DNA from: Lepus europaeus
Taxonomy: Eukaryota > Chordata > Mammalia > Lagomorpha > Leporidae
Length of the DNA: 64,000 bases
Assembly: GCF_033115175.1 (NCBI RefSeq)
Contig: NC_084827.1
Span: forward strand, 24,856,001 to 24,920,000
Reading direction: 5' to 3'
Below the pieces are notes generated by a model. The model searched no databases. It saw only the letters and a program-made list of their open reading frames with translations, and had not been told where the DNA came from. Shown in pieces: positions 48,101-60,100 of this stretch (positions are counted from its first letter, which is position 1; every line of letters starts with the position of its first letter). Both the position numbers and the translations under genes were made by a program.

Positions 48101-51100
48101 AGAGATTTCAACAGACGGTGTCTTGATGTGAGAAAGCAAAGGCTTTGTTTATCCTTTTTGTTTTGAAGAGGTACGTAAGGTCTCTGATCGACTTACAGGA
48201 ATAATCAGGAATGTCTTTTGAGTTGACCTGTGAAGACTTAATAGGTAGAGATTTAACCCTAATTTTACTGAGGTAGTTGTGCTTAGCAGCATCTGGTAAG
48301 GTCCCTTCCATTTATGCTGCAACTGATCTGAAGAGTATCTTTCTGTGAATGGCTTGTTTAGGAATTCCTAATGTTGGAGTTTTTGTCAAAACTTCTTAGT
48401 TCCTTGGAACACCTTCTGTATCCCCTGTCCATCACAGTGTGTCTGTGTAAGGGGTTTTTTAAGCAAATACAAGGCTTAGAATCCAAATCCTGGAGTCCAT
48501 ATTCCGAAGAATCCTGTCATCAGCAATTTCCAATGTCAGAACTCCTGTTAGAAGCTCCTTAATTCTTTGGAACAACTCTTGTAGCTACACTGTCCAGCAC
48601 AGTGTCTGTCTCAGGACCTCTTTAAAGCTATATACAAAAGTTTGGGATCCAAATCTTGGAATCCAAATTCCACAGAACCTTGCCATTCCCAGAAATATCC
48701 TCAGCTGCCTTTTTAGTCTATGAGGACCATTTATAAAATAGCATCCCTTCTTTTTACTGAAAGAACACACTTTTTCTACAGTTACAACATATCCCAGGTA
48801 ATCTACTTCTAGTTTAGAAACCTGAGCTTTGGGAAGTTTTGTATCCTCACTTTCCCAGATTCTGGGTTTAGTGGGATGTAGGAGAAATTATCCCTTAGAC
48901 AAAGGTTTAGCACACAATAAGATGCATTGAAGCAACTGTCTCATCAGAAGTCCTGAGGCTTTTAACCATTCTGTACTTTGTATTTGGCCTTATGTTAAAA
49001 CATGCGAGATAGGAATTTCAGAGATACATGGATCCAAGAGTTTGTTTGAGGCACTTGATAAGCTTTCAAAAAATGCCTAAGAATACAGGCAATGGAGTTT
49101 GACACTTAGACATAAATAGAACTTATGATGGGTTAGAATATAACACACTAGAACAAGGTAAATCTTTGGGAGCAAACTTCATAATTAATGCTAATACTGT
49201 AGCTCTTTGAGGACAGAGGTCCTGCATGGGAAGTTAGCACACAGTGACTTCTATTGTTAATTTAACAATTAACACTCTTATGTATGACGTCAATGATCAC
49301 CCCAGGCTCTTGATGTGAGCTGCGTAGGCTCAGGATTCAGACAAGGCCATAAGCAAAGTGGGAATCCCCTCCTCCTTTTGGAGAAAAGTACATCCTTCTT
49401 TGATGACCACTTCTTTTCGCTGGGGTTTTACCCAGGAAGGTTCTCCATGTAGGGACACTTTTTGTACGAGTGTCCTGGCTTTCCATGCCTGAAATGCTCT
49501 TGTGGGCTTTTCAGACAGACCAGAATGCCTTTAGGGCTGACTCTGAGATTACTGAGTGTTAGTTTTAGCGATTGTCACTCTATGAGTCTGCTGTATAGAC
49601 TCCTTCCCATGTTGGAGCATTTACTCCTCTCTAATTCTATTTACTATTAGCAGTAAACACTTAATCCTATTGACATGATCACTTTAACAATCAATTCCAC
49701 CTATATGATCACTTTGAAACTTAAGATGTTACTTTCATCATCCAACCCAAGGGGATTTGGGATCCCAAGGCAAATTTATTAAACTGTACCGTTAGAAGTA
49801 AGTCCATAGGGATGCATAGGAATACAACTTTTACAGTTTCAGATACATTTTCTCCCTCTCTCTTCCTCCCTCTTTCTCTCTCTTTCTCTCTTTCTCTTTC
49901 TATTCTCCTTCCTCCCTCGTTCTCTCCCTCTCTCTCCTTTTTAAATAAATAAATAAAATCTTTAAAAAATAAAAAGACTCTACCCATTGACTAAGGTAAA
50001 GAACACATTAATAATGTTATTCCTTAATTGAAAATTTATCTTGATGTGAATGGAAGGGGAGAGGGAGCGGGAGAGGGGAGGGTTGCGGGTGGGAGGGAAG
50101 TAATTGGGGGGGGGGGGCATTGTAATCCATAAGCTGTACTTTGGAAATTTATATTCATTAAATAAAAGTTAAAAAAATAATGTTATCCTTGTTTCTAAAA
50201 CAGAGAACCATAGCAGAATTGGAAACAGTGGATCTTTGATTTATTCTTAAATTATTTGATAATATTTATGATGTCCCAGACAATGTTCTAATTGCTGCAA
50301 ATAACAGATTCCAGGTCATGCTCTTGAGGGAATGCTTTAGTTTGATGGATGAGACAGACATATAAATAAGTAATTACAGTATCAGTTTCAATATTAGTAT
50401 CATTTACAGGGCATATTTTGATTAAATGTGCTTAATACTGCATGGAAGAGAGTCTGTGAAAGTTTACTTGAACAGCTGAAATTGCAGGTGGGTCCCTGAG
50501 AATGAAAGGGAATTCACGAGATAGGCGAGAGAGGGCAGTTTCATGCCTATAAGGAAGAATAAAACAGAAGCTCATATGCAGCAAGAATACCAGCCCTCCA
50601 GAAAACAACCAACAACTCCTGCGGTAAAGTACACAGAATTTGAGGAGAAGTGAAAGCATATGAATCTTTGTATATAAGTAAATATCTATGGAGCGGCTAC
50701 TTTGTATAATGCTGTACCCAGACTCTGAGAACCTGGGAAGGATTAGAAGTTCTTGTAACAGTAAATTTACTGTGTATGGGTATGGTTTGTATTTCATTAA
50801 GCTATTAAATGCTCGTCTTTTCTACATTAAAAATATTTTTCTTTAAAAATTGCTATTTTAAACTGTTAGAACTTAACACAATAAATTTTTAGTACTAGAA
50901 AGACACAAATTTTCAACTTTGAAAGATAATTTTACAGGCTGTCAGGATGATATAGACAAAGATACCAATTAGGAGATGATGGAAATTGTTCAGTGAGATA
51001 TGGTGAGGCCTCAACAAAGGCAATGTCAGTTCTTGTACAGTTGAAGAGTTACTTAGAAATCAAAATAGAAAAGTATTAGAGGAAGAGAAGAGAAGTACCC

Positions 51101-54100
51101 AAGCAACTCTCAAATTGGGTAATTAAGTAGACTGTAATTCACCAAGAATCTGAGGAGGTGGGGCCGGCACTGCAGTGCTGGCATCCCATATGGGCGCTGG
51201 TTCAAGTCCTAGCTGCATTAGCTCCCTGATAATGTGCTTGAAAAAACAATGGAGGATGGCCCAGGTGTTTGGGCCCCTGCACCCATGTGGGAGACCTAGA
51301 AGAAGCCTCTGGTTCCTGGTTTGGGATCAGCCCAGCTCTGGCCATTGCAGTCACTTAGGAAGTGAACCAGTGGATGGAAGACCTCTCTCTTTCCTTCCCC
51401 TACCCCCGCCTCTGCCTCTGCCTCTCTGTAACTCTGGTTTTCAAATAAATAAATAAGTCTTTAAAAAAAATAGAAAATACTTCTTCAATGGGAGAGGGAG
51501 GAGGAGAAGGGATGGGAGACTGGTGGGAGAGTGGTGTGGTGGGAAGAATCACTATATTCCAAGAGCTGTACTTATTTTTTTTTAACTTTTATTTAATGAA
51601 TATAAATTTCCAAAGTACAGCTTATGGGTTACAATGGCTTCCCCCCTCCCATGACTTCCCTCCCACCCGCAACCCTCCCCTTTCCCACTCCCTCTCCCTT
51701 TCCATTCACATCAAGATTCATTTTCAATTCTCTTTATATACAGAAGATCAATTTAGTATACATTAAGTAAAGATTTCAACAGTTTGCACCCACATAGAAA
51801 CACAAAGTGAAACATACTGTTTGAGTACTAGTTATAGCATTAAATCACAATGTATAGCACATTAAGGACAGAGATCCCAAATGAGGAGCAAGTGCACAGT
51901 GACTCCTGTTGTTGACCCAGCAAACTGACACTCTAGTTTATGGTGCCAGCAACCACCCTAGGCTGTCGTCATGAGTTGCCAAGGCTATGGAAGCCTTCCA
52001 AGTTCGCTGACTCTGATCATATTTAGACAAGGTCATAAAAGACAGGGTGAGGATAGTAACCAATGAACCTAAGAGTGGCATTAACCAGGTATGAACAATT
52101 ATACAGTATTAAGTAGGGAAGAGGACCATCAGTACACACAGGTTAGGAGTAGAGCCATTGGAGGTAGAGTAGAGGTTATGATTACAAAGGAATGAGGCCA
52201 AGTGCGCTAGACAGGGTCTAGAACAAAGGACAGAGTCATTATTAGAGGGGCTAAGAAAGGTGCTGTCTAAGCTACAATTAACTTTTCTGATTGAGAGGCA
52301 AATAGAACCTGACAGAAGGGGCTTGATAATAATCTGGTGGGCTTTAGGCCTTGTAAGTTAAGAAGTCCAGACCTATCTATCTCTTTGCATGGGGTGCATC
52401 CTAAGGGAGGTGTGAACCTCCTAGGGAAAGGCACTCTGTTGACTCATTACTTGGTTGGCCTGGGAGGAGAGCTGGCCAGGTAAAGGCAGGGGGCATCTCT
52501 AACAAGAAATTTACAGTTCTGCCTGCAATGTTGCTGACCCTACTTGACCATCCCCTCAGCTGCAGTGGTCACTTTGGAAGTTGGGCTGAGTGAAGGGCTT
52601 TTCAGCTTAGAGCCAATAAGATCTGTGGCTCTGACCTGGGCATCCTTCGACTCCAGGGCAGGTCCATTTCCAGTGATCCAACTCTTGGCAGAGCTGCCAG
52701 GGCTCTTCATAAGCTGACTTCTGCTGAAGCCCAGGCTTACCACATTGAAAGCCACTGCAGTGGACTGGCCTGTTGGGTCTCCTTGAGGGCAGATCACTGT
52801 ACAGATCAGCCATTAATAGGCCTGCCACCCATTGCTTCTGATGCCTAGCTTTCTTTTCCTCCTGGTTTGTGTTAAAGCAGACCAGATGATGCAAGTCAAG
52901 GGAGTGCCCGTGTCCCATCTCTAATCTTCGGTGGCCTAAACTACAAGTCTATAGTCACAGGAATGTTCTGTAGTAGTTTTTCTAAGGTAGACAATGCCCA
53001 TGAGGAAAATTATATTCTCACTTTAAGACTTTCTTTCCCTTTGGTCTGAAAGGGAGGTTTTTTCTACTTACTGTTTACTTCGCTGATGATGAAATAAGTC
53101 TAGCTATGAGATTATAATTTAAGCTCTTATTTTGGCTATGCTGTTACAGAAAAATGTTAGCCATCTCTTTTATAAGGTCTAAAGATTAAATTGTGCGTCC
53201 TACAGATTCCTTCATAATAGAATTAGTTTCCTACCTTGAAAAGAATAGAGATATGAAAGAACAAGTTGGGCTTAGAATAGAGAAATGAGGGAGCAAGTCC
53301 TAGATCGCTTGCTGACAATAGCAATATCACATGATTACTTAGCAAATAGTTTCATCCATTAGATAACAACTTAAGAAAACATTTACCAGAAGGTCCAATG
53401 CCTTCTATAAATTTTAAGAATCATTTATTTGGAAACACCTCTTAAATATCTAACATGGTGTAGTTTGTTTAACCAGTAAACTTAAGCACAAACATATAAA
53501 ATGTTTTTAGTTTCTTTCTGCCAACAAGTATAAAACATATGATACAGAGATTCAGGTCACATGAATTAAAATGTATTTTTGATTAATTTTAACAGCTTAA
53601 ATTTATGGACAATCTTATCTATAAGCCAATTAAAATAAAACTCTTAATAAAATTTTCCCATGTGGATGTACAATATGTACACACATATAACATAACATAA
53701 TAGACCAATATAGCAATTTTAATAATAGCTTTTAAAATCTTTAACTCTTTTTGTAAATTGCCAATTGACTTGAATTGCTTTTTGTTTTTAGTATCCTCAG
53801 TTAACCATACTTTCTCTCAGTTTGTACTGTTAATACATTATTGGCTTCATCTGTTTACAGAGCCATCCCAAAGTACTGAATACAATAGAAGTGGCTGGAT
53901 AAAGTCCATAGGAACCTATAGGAGGACAGCTAAACACAGAACCAACAACGCTTTAGTTTTATGAGCAGCACATCATATGTAACTGTGGATGACAAAAGAC
54001 TTTAAGTTGCCATGTTTAAAATTATAAACTCATCAACCAACAAGAGGCACTTGCTTACTTCATAGTAGTTTTGAAAGCACCTGTAGGATTTTACAAGTAT

Positions 54101-57100
54101 TTAACCCTTTAGGCCTCTGGGGCTTTCTCATTAAGATAACTATCATGTCTAGTAACACAAGATCATTAGGCTTTTTAATTCTCAAACATTTGTATTAATA
54201 GCATTTTCCATTATAGAAACTTAAAATTTAGTACCACGTCACATCTTGACAGTACTTCTAATATAATCCAAATAGCCTGATTAGTTGGTGTCTCTATGAG
54301 ACACACAGGTCCTTCGATTTTTTCAGTTGGGCCCAAACTGGAAAAACCAAAGTCCAAGATTTACAGGAAATTTTAGAGTCCAGATTGTTTGAAACTTTGA
54401 TTTTTTGAATGCCTGTCAAGAATGCCAAGAAGGCTCAAAATCCAAAATATCTGGTTGAAATAAGATTCCTTAAAATCATGACATAATATAGACCAAATTT
54501 GATCATTGTTACAAGGTGATTATTCAGATCTTTGAAAATAAGCACATATTTAAATAACCCACAGCTCTTAATAAAAATTCAGCTGTTTTTGAACAATTAG
54601 AATTTAACAGACATTGAGAGGACATAATAGATTACTTTAACACATTGCTTTAACAGAGAATCAGATTTTAATTCTATGTCAAAGAGAAATAGATTAGTAT
54701 ACTTGTAACATTTTCCATCTGCCAATGTCCTTGATTTACATTTTGAAATCAACTGTTAAAAATCTCAAAATTAGGATAAGGTTTTCAATAAGATAACACA
54801 AATTTTAGCCTGAGCTTTTTTCATTTATGTTGGCATGCTATATCTTTTTCCAGCCTTTCACTTTCACTCTGTATGCATCTTTGTTGGGAAGATGTGTCTC
54901 TTGTAAGCAGCAAATAGATGGGTTTTGTTCCTTAACTCAATCAGCCAATCGGTGTCTTTTAACTGGACAGTTCAGGCCATTAACATCCAATGTGACTATT
55001 GAGAAGGAGTAACGTTGCCCTGCCATTTGCCAAAGATATTTTCTAATATATACTTTGAGCTTCCTGTGATCTTTTGCTGTGAGGTTTCCTTCCTTTACCT
55101 TCTTTCATATTGATGACCATGTTCCTGTGTTTCTGCGTGTAACACATCTTTAAGCACCTTTTGGAGGGCTGGACGAGTGGCAACAAATTCTTTCAATTTC
55201 TGTTTGCTATGAAAGGTCTTTATTTCACCTTCATTCACAAATGAGAGCTTTGCAGGATATAATATTCTGGGCTGGCAGTTTTCCTCTCTTAGTATCTGGG
55301 CTATGTCTCACCATTCCCTTCTAGCTTGTAAGGTTTCTGATGAGAAGTCTGCTGTGAGTCTAATTGGAGATCCTCTGAGAGTAATCTGACGTTTCTCTCT
55401 TGCACCTTTTAGAATCTTTTATTTATGTTTCACTGTGGTGAGTTTGATTACAACATGTCATGGTGAGGATCTCTTTCGGTCATGTTTACCAAGGGTTCTA
55501 TGAGTTTCCTGTACTAGGATGTCTCTGTCCTTCTCCAGATCCGGGAAGTTCTCTGCAAGTATCTCACTAAAGGCCTTCTAACCCTTTCTCTCTCTCCATG
55601 CCTTCAGGAACTCCTAGAACCTGAATGTTGGGTTTTTTAATAGTATCCTGTAGATTCCCAACAATATTTTTTAGATTCCTAATTTCCTCTTCTTTTCTTT
55701 GGTTTCACTATATAGTTTCCTGTGCTCTGTCTTCTAAGTCCAATATTCTCTCTTCTGTTTCACTGACTCTGTTTTTAAGGCTCTCTAATGTGTTTGTCAT
55801 TTGATCTATTGAGTTCTTCATTTCATTTTGATTTCTCTTCACTATCACACTTTCCTGTTCTACTAGTTTCTGCATTTCATTTTGATTCCTCCTTAAGATT
55901 TCATTTTCTCAAAGGAGATTTTCTATCCTATCCTGTAAGGAATTCCGTAGCTCAAGCATTTGTTTTTGAAAACTACTAATTGTTCTTATCATAACTTCTT
56001 TGAAATCCGTATCTTGCATTTCTTCCATCTCATCATCTTCATAATCTTGGCTTGGGGTGTCTTGTTCATTTAGGGGTGTCATAATGTCTTCCTTGTTCTT
56101 GTTTCCTCGATTTTTGTGTTTGTTGCTTGGCATTGTAGAGATATTCTTTGGATTCTTCTTCCCTCACTGTGGTGTTTTTTTTCTTTTTATACTTTGACTG
56201 TATTAAGTGGACTGTCTGCTTTTGATGGAGCCTTAGAGGCTTGAGATGGGTGTGGCCTGAAAGTTCTGTTTGGTTCTTCAGGGTTAAGGGTGTGCCAAAG
56301 GTGACACTCCCACGTTAGGCGTGGTAAATCTCTCTCTTTCTTTCTTTTTTTGATTCAAAAGGGAAGTAATTCTGAACAGCTGAGTGGAATTGGAGGTAGT
56401 TAGCAGGCAAATGATATACCCACAGGAGCCAGAGATTGGAAGCTCTTTCCCAAGGACCACACAGGGAATCTGTGCTGCCCTCAGTGTGGGCTCCAAGTCT
56501 CCTGCAGTCTCCCAGTGGGTTGCCAAGGTTACTGAATTGTAGCGTCTCTGGAGAGTACTCAGGTGAATCCTGTGAGTTCTCTCCCCCACCGTCTCTTTTT
56601 TCACAGTCTCAGTTCATTAGCACCACACATTCATTAGGTCCTAATCTCCTGTTATCTCCCCTGAGAGTCAGGTTTTTCTGCTTGGCTGAAGGCCGGTGCA
56701 GACCTGAGGTCGCCCTGCTTATGATGTATGTCCAAAATGGCGCCTGCTCTTTGTCTTGCTCTCCTTTGAGAGGTGAGCGGAGAGAGAGAAACTCGTGTCC
56801 ATATTGGTCACTTTTTTTTTTCCCTCTCTCTACTAGATAGCCTGGTGAACTTTTCCCCACCAGGTTTCAAACCTCGTTCCCTCTAGTCTCCTCTTTCCAT
56901 TTGCCCACCGGTGTCTTGGGCTATTGAGGTTTGGCTCACCTTGCGTTCCAGTGCTGGTGTGTTGATTCTGCCACTGGTGTCCCGAATCGTGGTCTCACAC
57001 GCTCTCCATGCAGGTCCACTGTGAATCACTAGTTCCTGAAGAGTTTCCCCTGCTCTTTCTTCTCCTACTCTTCCTTGAACCTGCAGTATCTCCTCTTTTA

Positions 57101-60100
57101 TTAAACTGTTTCTTCCTGGACTATCAGTGTGCTCCTTTTGTATTCCACCATCTTGCCGCTCTCCAGAGCTGTACTTATGTAATGTGGGAAGTTTGTATTC
57201 CTTAAATAAAAGGTTTCTTTGGGAGAAAAAAATAAATTTTAAAAAAAGCCAAAGGGTTGAAATATTACCAAAAACCTATCTTTTTAACATTGTGGAATTA
57301 GGTGTTCTTTGAAGTGTTAAAAGAAAGTGACATTGCTATTGCTTTGTGACATTTTCATGAGAACATATATTCTGTTCATAAAGGATCTTAATTATCATAC
57401 TCTCTGGATATGAGAAATCCTAGGATTAGAGTTGAATCCCACACAAAACAGTGGGCCATTTTTATCAGAGGCAGTAACAACAACAAAAATGCAGCCCAAA
57501 CTTTTCTTTTTAAAAACCTTTTGCTTAAGGAAGTGCATCAACATTTCTGTGATTAAAATAATGAAAAAAGAAAGAAAGAAAATGCTTCTTCAAAAAAAGA
57601 AAAAAAGAATCTGAGGAAGTTGTGTTTAAGATTATATACCAAGAGCAAAGATATGGGAAATAGAGAGAGAGATGTGTGGTAGATAGGATAACTATTGGAG
57701 CAACCTGCATTCTTGCCTCATCTACAAAGTGTGGAGAGTCCAGTGCAAAAGTATAGCACTCAAAAACTTGAATGAGTAAATGGCCTGGCAACAGCAAAGC
57801 TTCCCTGAGGTTCAGTAGGATAGGTTGAGTGTTCCTTGTCTGAAAAGCTTGAAACCTGAGTGCTTCAGATTTGTGGTTTTTTTTTTTTAATTTTGGAATA
57901 TTTATATACATGAAATGAGATGTCTTGAGGATAGAATCCAAGACTCAAAATAAAATCTATTTATGTTTCATATACACATTACCTGAAGGTAATTTTGTGC
58001 AGTACTTTTAATGCATTTGTATTTTGACTGTGACCTCCATCACATGAGGTCAAGAATGGAATCCTCCACTGGTGGCATCAACCAGGGCTCAAAGTTTCAG
58101 ATGTTGGAACATTTCCGAAGTTTTTTTATTTTTCATATTATGGATACCAACCTGTATTAGTAGTACTTGTGTTTTGCGATTTGTCAATGTGACACAAGAA
58201 AGGAAGTCATTCTTTGATTAGACTAATTGGTATCACATTCCTCACATACAAATCAAGTCTTTTGTTTAAATTAAGACATTTCTGAAAGGAAAGACCAGGC
58301 AGAGTTGGTAAGGAAATTAAATTGAGAAATTTATGTTACTTAGCAGACAAGAAAAATCCATGCTTTAGGTTGATATGTGAAATATACAAGGCAATAGGAA
58401 ATCATGAAAACATTTCAATATTACATTCAGATAACTCTATACTTTTTGGTGAATACAGTAAGATTTCTGATGTAGAGTTTCTAGATGATACTCAATCCAT
58501 AATTTACTTCAAGAGTCTAATGGTACAAAAATGGAAAAGACATAAATAAGACTTTCATGAAAATATCTCATCTCTCAATTTTATTCAAGATAAACTGTCT
58601 GAATGTATCAGTAATATACTATTCCTAACACTTTTTATAAACTCAACAAATAATATTTAAGAGTTATTTTATTTATTTAAAAGTCAGAGTGACACAGAGA
58701 AAGGGAGAGAGAGAGAAAGAAAAAGATCTTCCCTCTGCTGGTTCACTCCCCAAATGACCACAATGTCCAGGGCTGGGCCAGGCCAAGCCAGAAGCAGGCC
58801 TTGCTCTGCTACAATGACAACGCCTCAATAAGTAATTTTTATGACTAAATATAATCTAGTCTTTTTCCTAAAATTGCTTCAGAAAAATGACATGATTTGA
58901 GATATCTATCACTTGAGAAATACCACATGAGTGATGTCTTAAGATACTTGAAAAACTGGGTTTTGAAAGGATTTGATTTGTTCTATGTCATACCCAGAAG
59001 GTAGAACTAGAAGTATGAAATTATCCAGAGGCAAAGAAGATGCAACATATTCAACGACTTTCTATAAATTAATATTGCCCCTTCTAACATAGGCCCAGAT
59101 AAGAAATGATTCATGTTTGTGTGGCAGGTGGATTAGATACCTCTGAGATTCCTCCAAATCTTTCCCATGATGTTATGATTCTTTACCTCTTCACCTTTTG
59201 AATACCTATTTTGAATACTTAGTTATAGTGCAGTGAGGAAAATATCAAATCTAATCAATAATACTTGGGTCAATAGATTTTATCCTGCAATATTTTGGCA
59301 ATGGCTATTGTATTTAAATATCCTCATTTCAAACATCAGTGGTCTAATAAAGTGAGTTATGCATCATCTATGCAACAGGCCTAGTTCTTTATTGGGTATA
59401 ACTGAATTGTTAGTTCTCAGGTGTGAATGAAGAGTTTTGGAATTTTTTTACCTAGCTACCCATCCAATGAGTGCATCCTTACAATGTGGCTAAAACTTGA
59501 ATGCTTCCAGTATCTGCAAATTCATTAACTTCCAAACAAGTTCATCTTCACATCTCTGCATTTCCCAATTTGTGTTCTCTAAAGATTCCTGTTTTACATA
59601 ACTTTCAATGGTTTTTTTTTTTTTTGACAGGCAGAGTGGACAGTGAGAGAGAGAGAGACAGAGAGAAAGGTCTTCCTTTGCCGTTGGTTCACCCTCCAAT
59701 GGCCGCCGTGGCCGGCGCACCGCGCTGATCCGAAGCCAGGAGCCAGGTGCTTCTTCTGGTCTCCCATGGGGTGCAGGGCCCAAGCACTTGGGCCATCCTC
59801 CACTGCCTTCCCAGGCCATAGCAGAGAGCTGGCCTGGAAGAGGGGCAACTGGGACAGAATTCGGTGCCCCTACCGGGACTAGAACCCGCTGTGCAGGCGC
59901 CACTAGGCGTAGGATTAGCCTGTTGAGCCACGGCGCCGGCTAACTTTCAATGTTTTTATAATAACCACTAGATGGCACTGTAGACTCTTAAAGATAAAGT
60001 CACTTTTTTAAAAAAATCAGGAAAACTAAAAGATAAAAATGCAATATAATGAAAAGTGTGATTGTTTAGTAGCTTTCCCTAAGCTCTATGTTTCTGATTG

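Larger units (their letters stand above)
47572..49842 (-). mobile_element. Chimeric poly(A)-tailed ERV/L1 insertion splitting a SINE
   Basis: Read on the minus strand: short-form L1 3'UTR sequence (49842 to about 49190), class I ERV pol fragments (about 49140 to 48113), a 30-base L1 3'UTR piece (about 48112-48083), a polypurine tract GAGGGGGAA, an LTR (48017 to about 47595) and an A-rich tail (T-run on plus at 47578-47591). The two SINE halves on either side show that it lies within one older SINE. Confidence 0.7.
51575..57164 (-). mobile_element. 5.6-kb L1 derivative: full 5'UTR, ORF1, no ORF2 body, long-form 3'UTR
   Basis: Minus-strand unit flanked by the 13-base duplication AGAGCTGTACTTA (51562-51574 and 57165-57177). 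From the 5' end: 5'UTR (57164-56134) starting GGAGAGCGGCAAGATGGTGG; ORF1 (from 56133 down to about 55050, with stops); a short ORF2 N-terminal endonuclease stretch (about 55010-54822); then, without the rest of ORF2, non-L1-like sequence and the long-form 3'UTR (down to the T-run at 51575). Structurally it resembles HAL1-type elements (L1 without ORF2). Confidence 0.82.

Noticed and set aside
49721-49987. 88-codon minus-strand frame rich in Glu and Arg
   Set aside because: Low-complexity translation of the SINE CT tract in reverse.
59490-59903. 137-codon open frame with a Pro/Ser-rich peptide
   Set aside because: Same SINE-derived reading frame, continuing by chance into flanking DNA.
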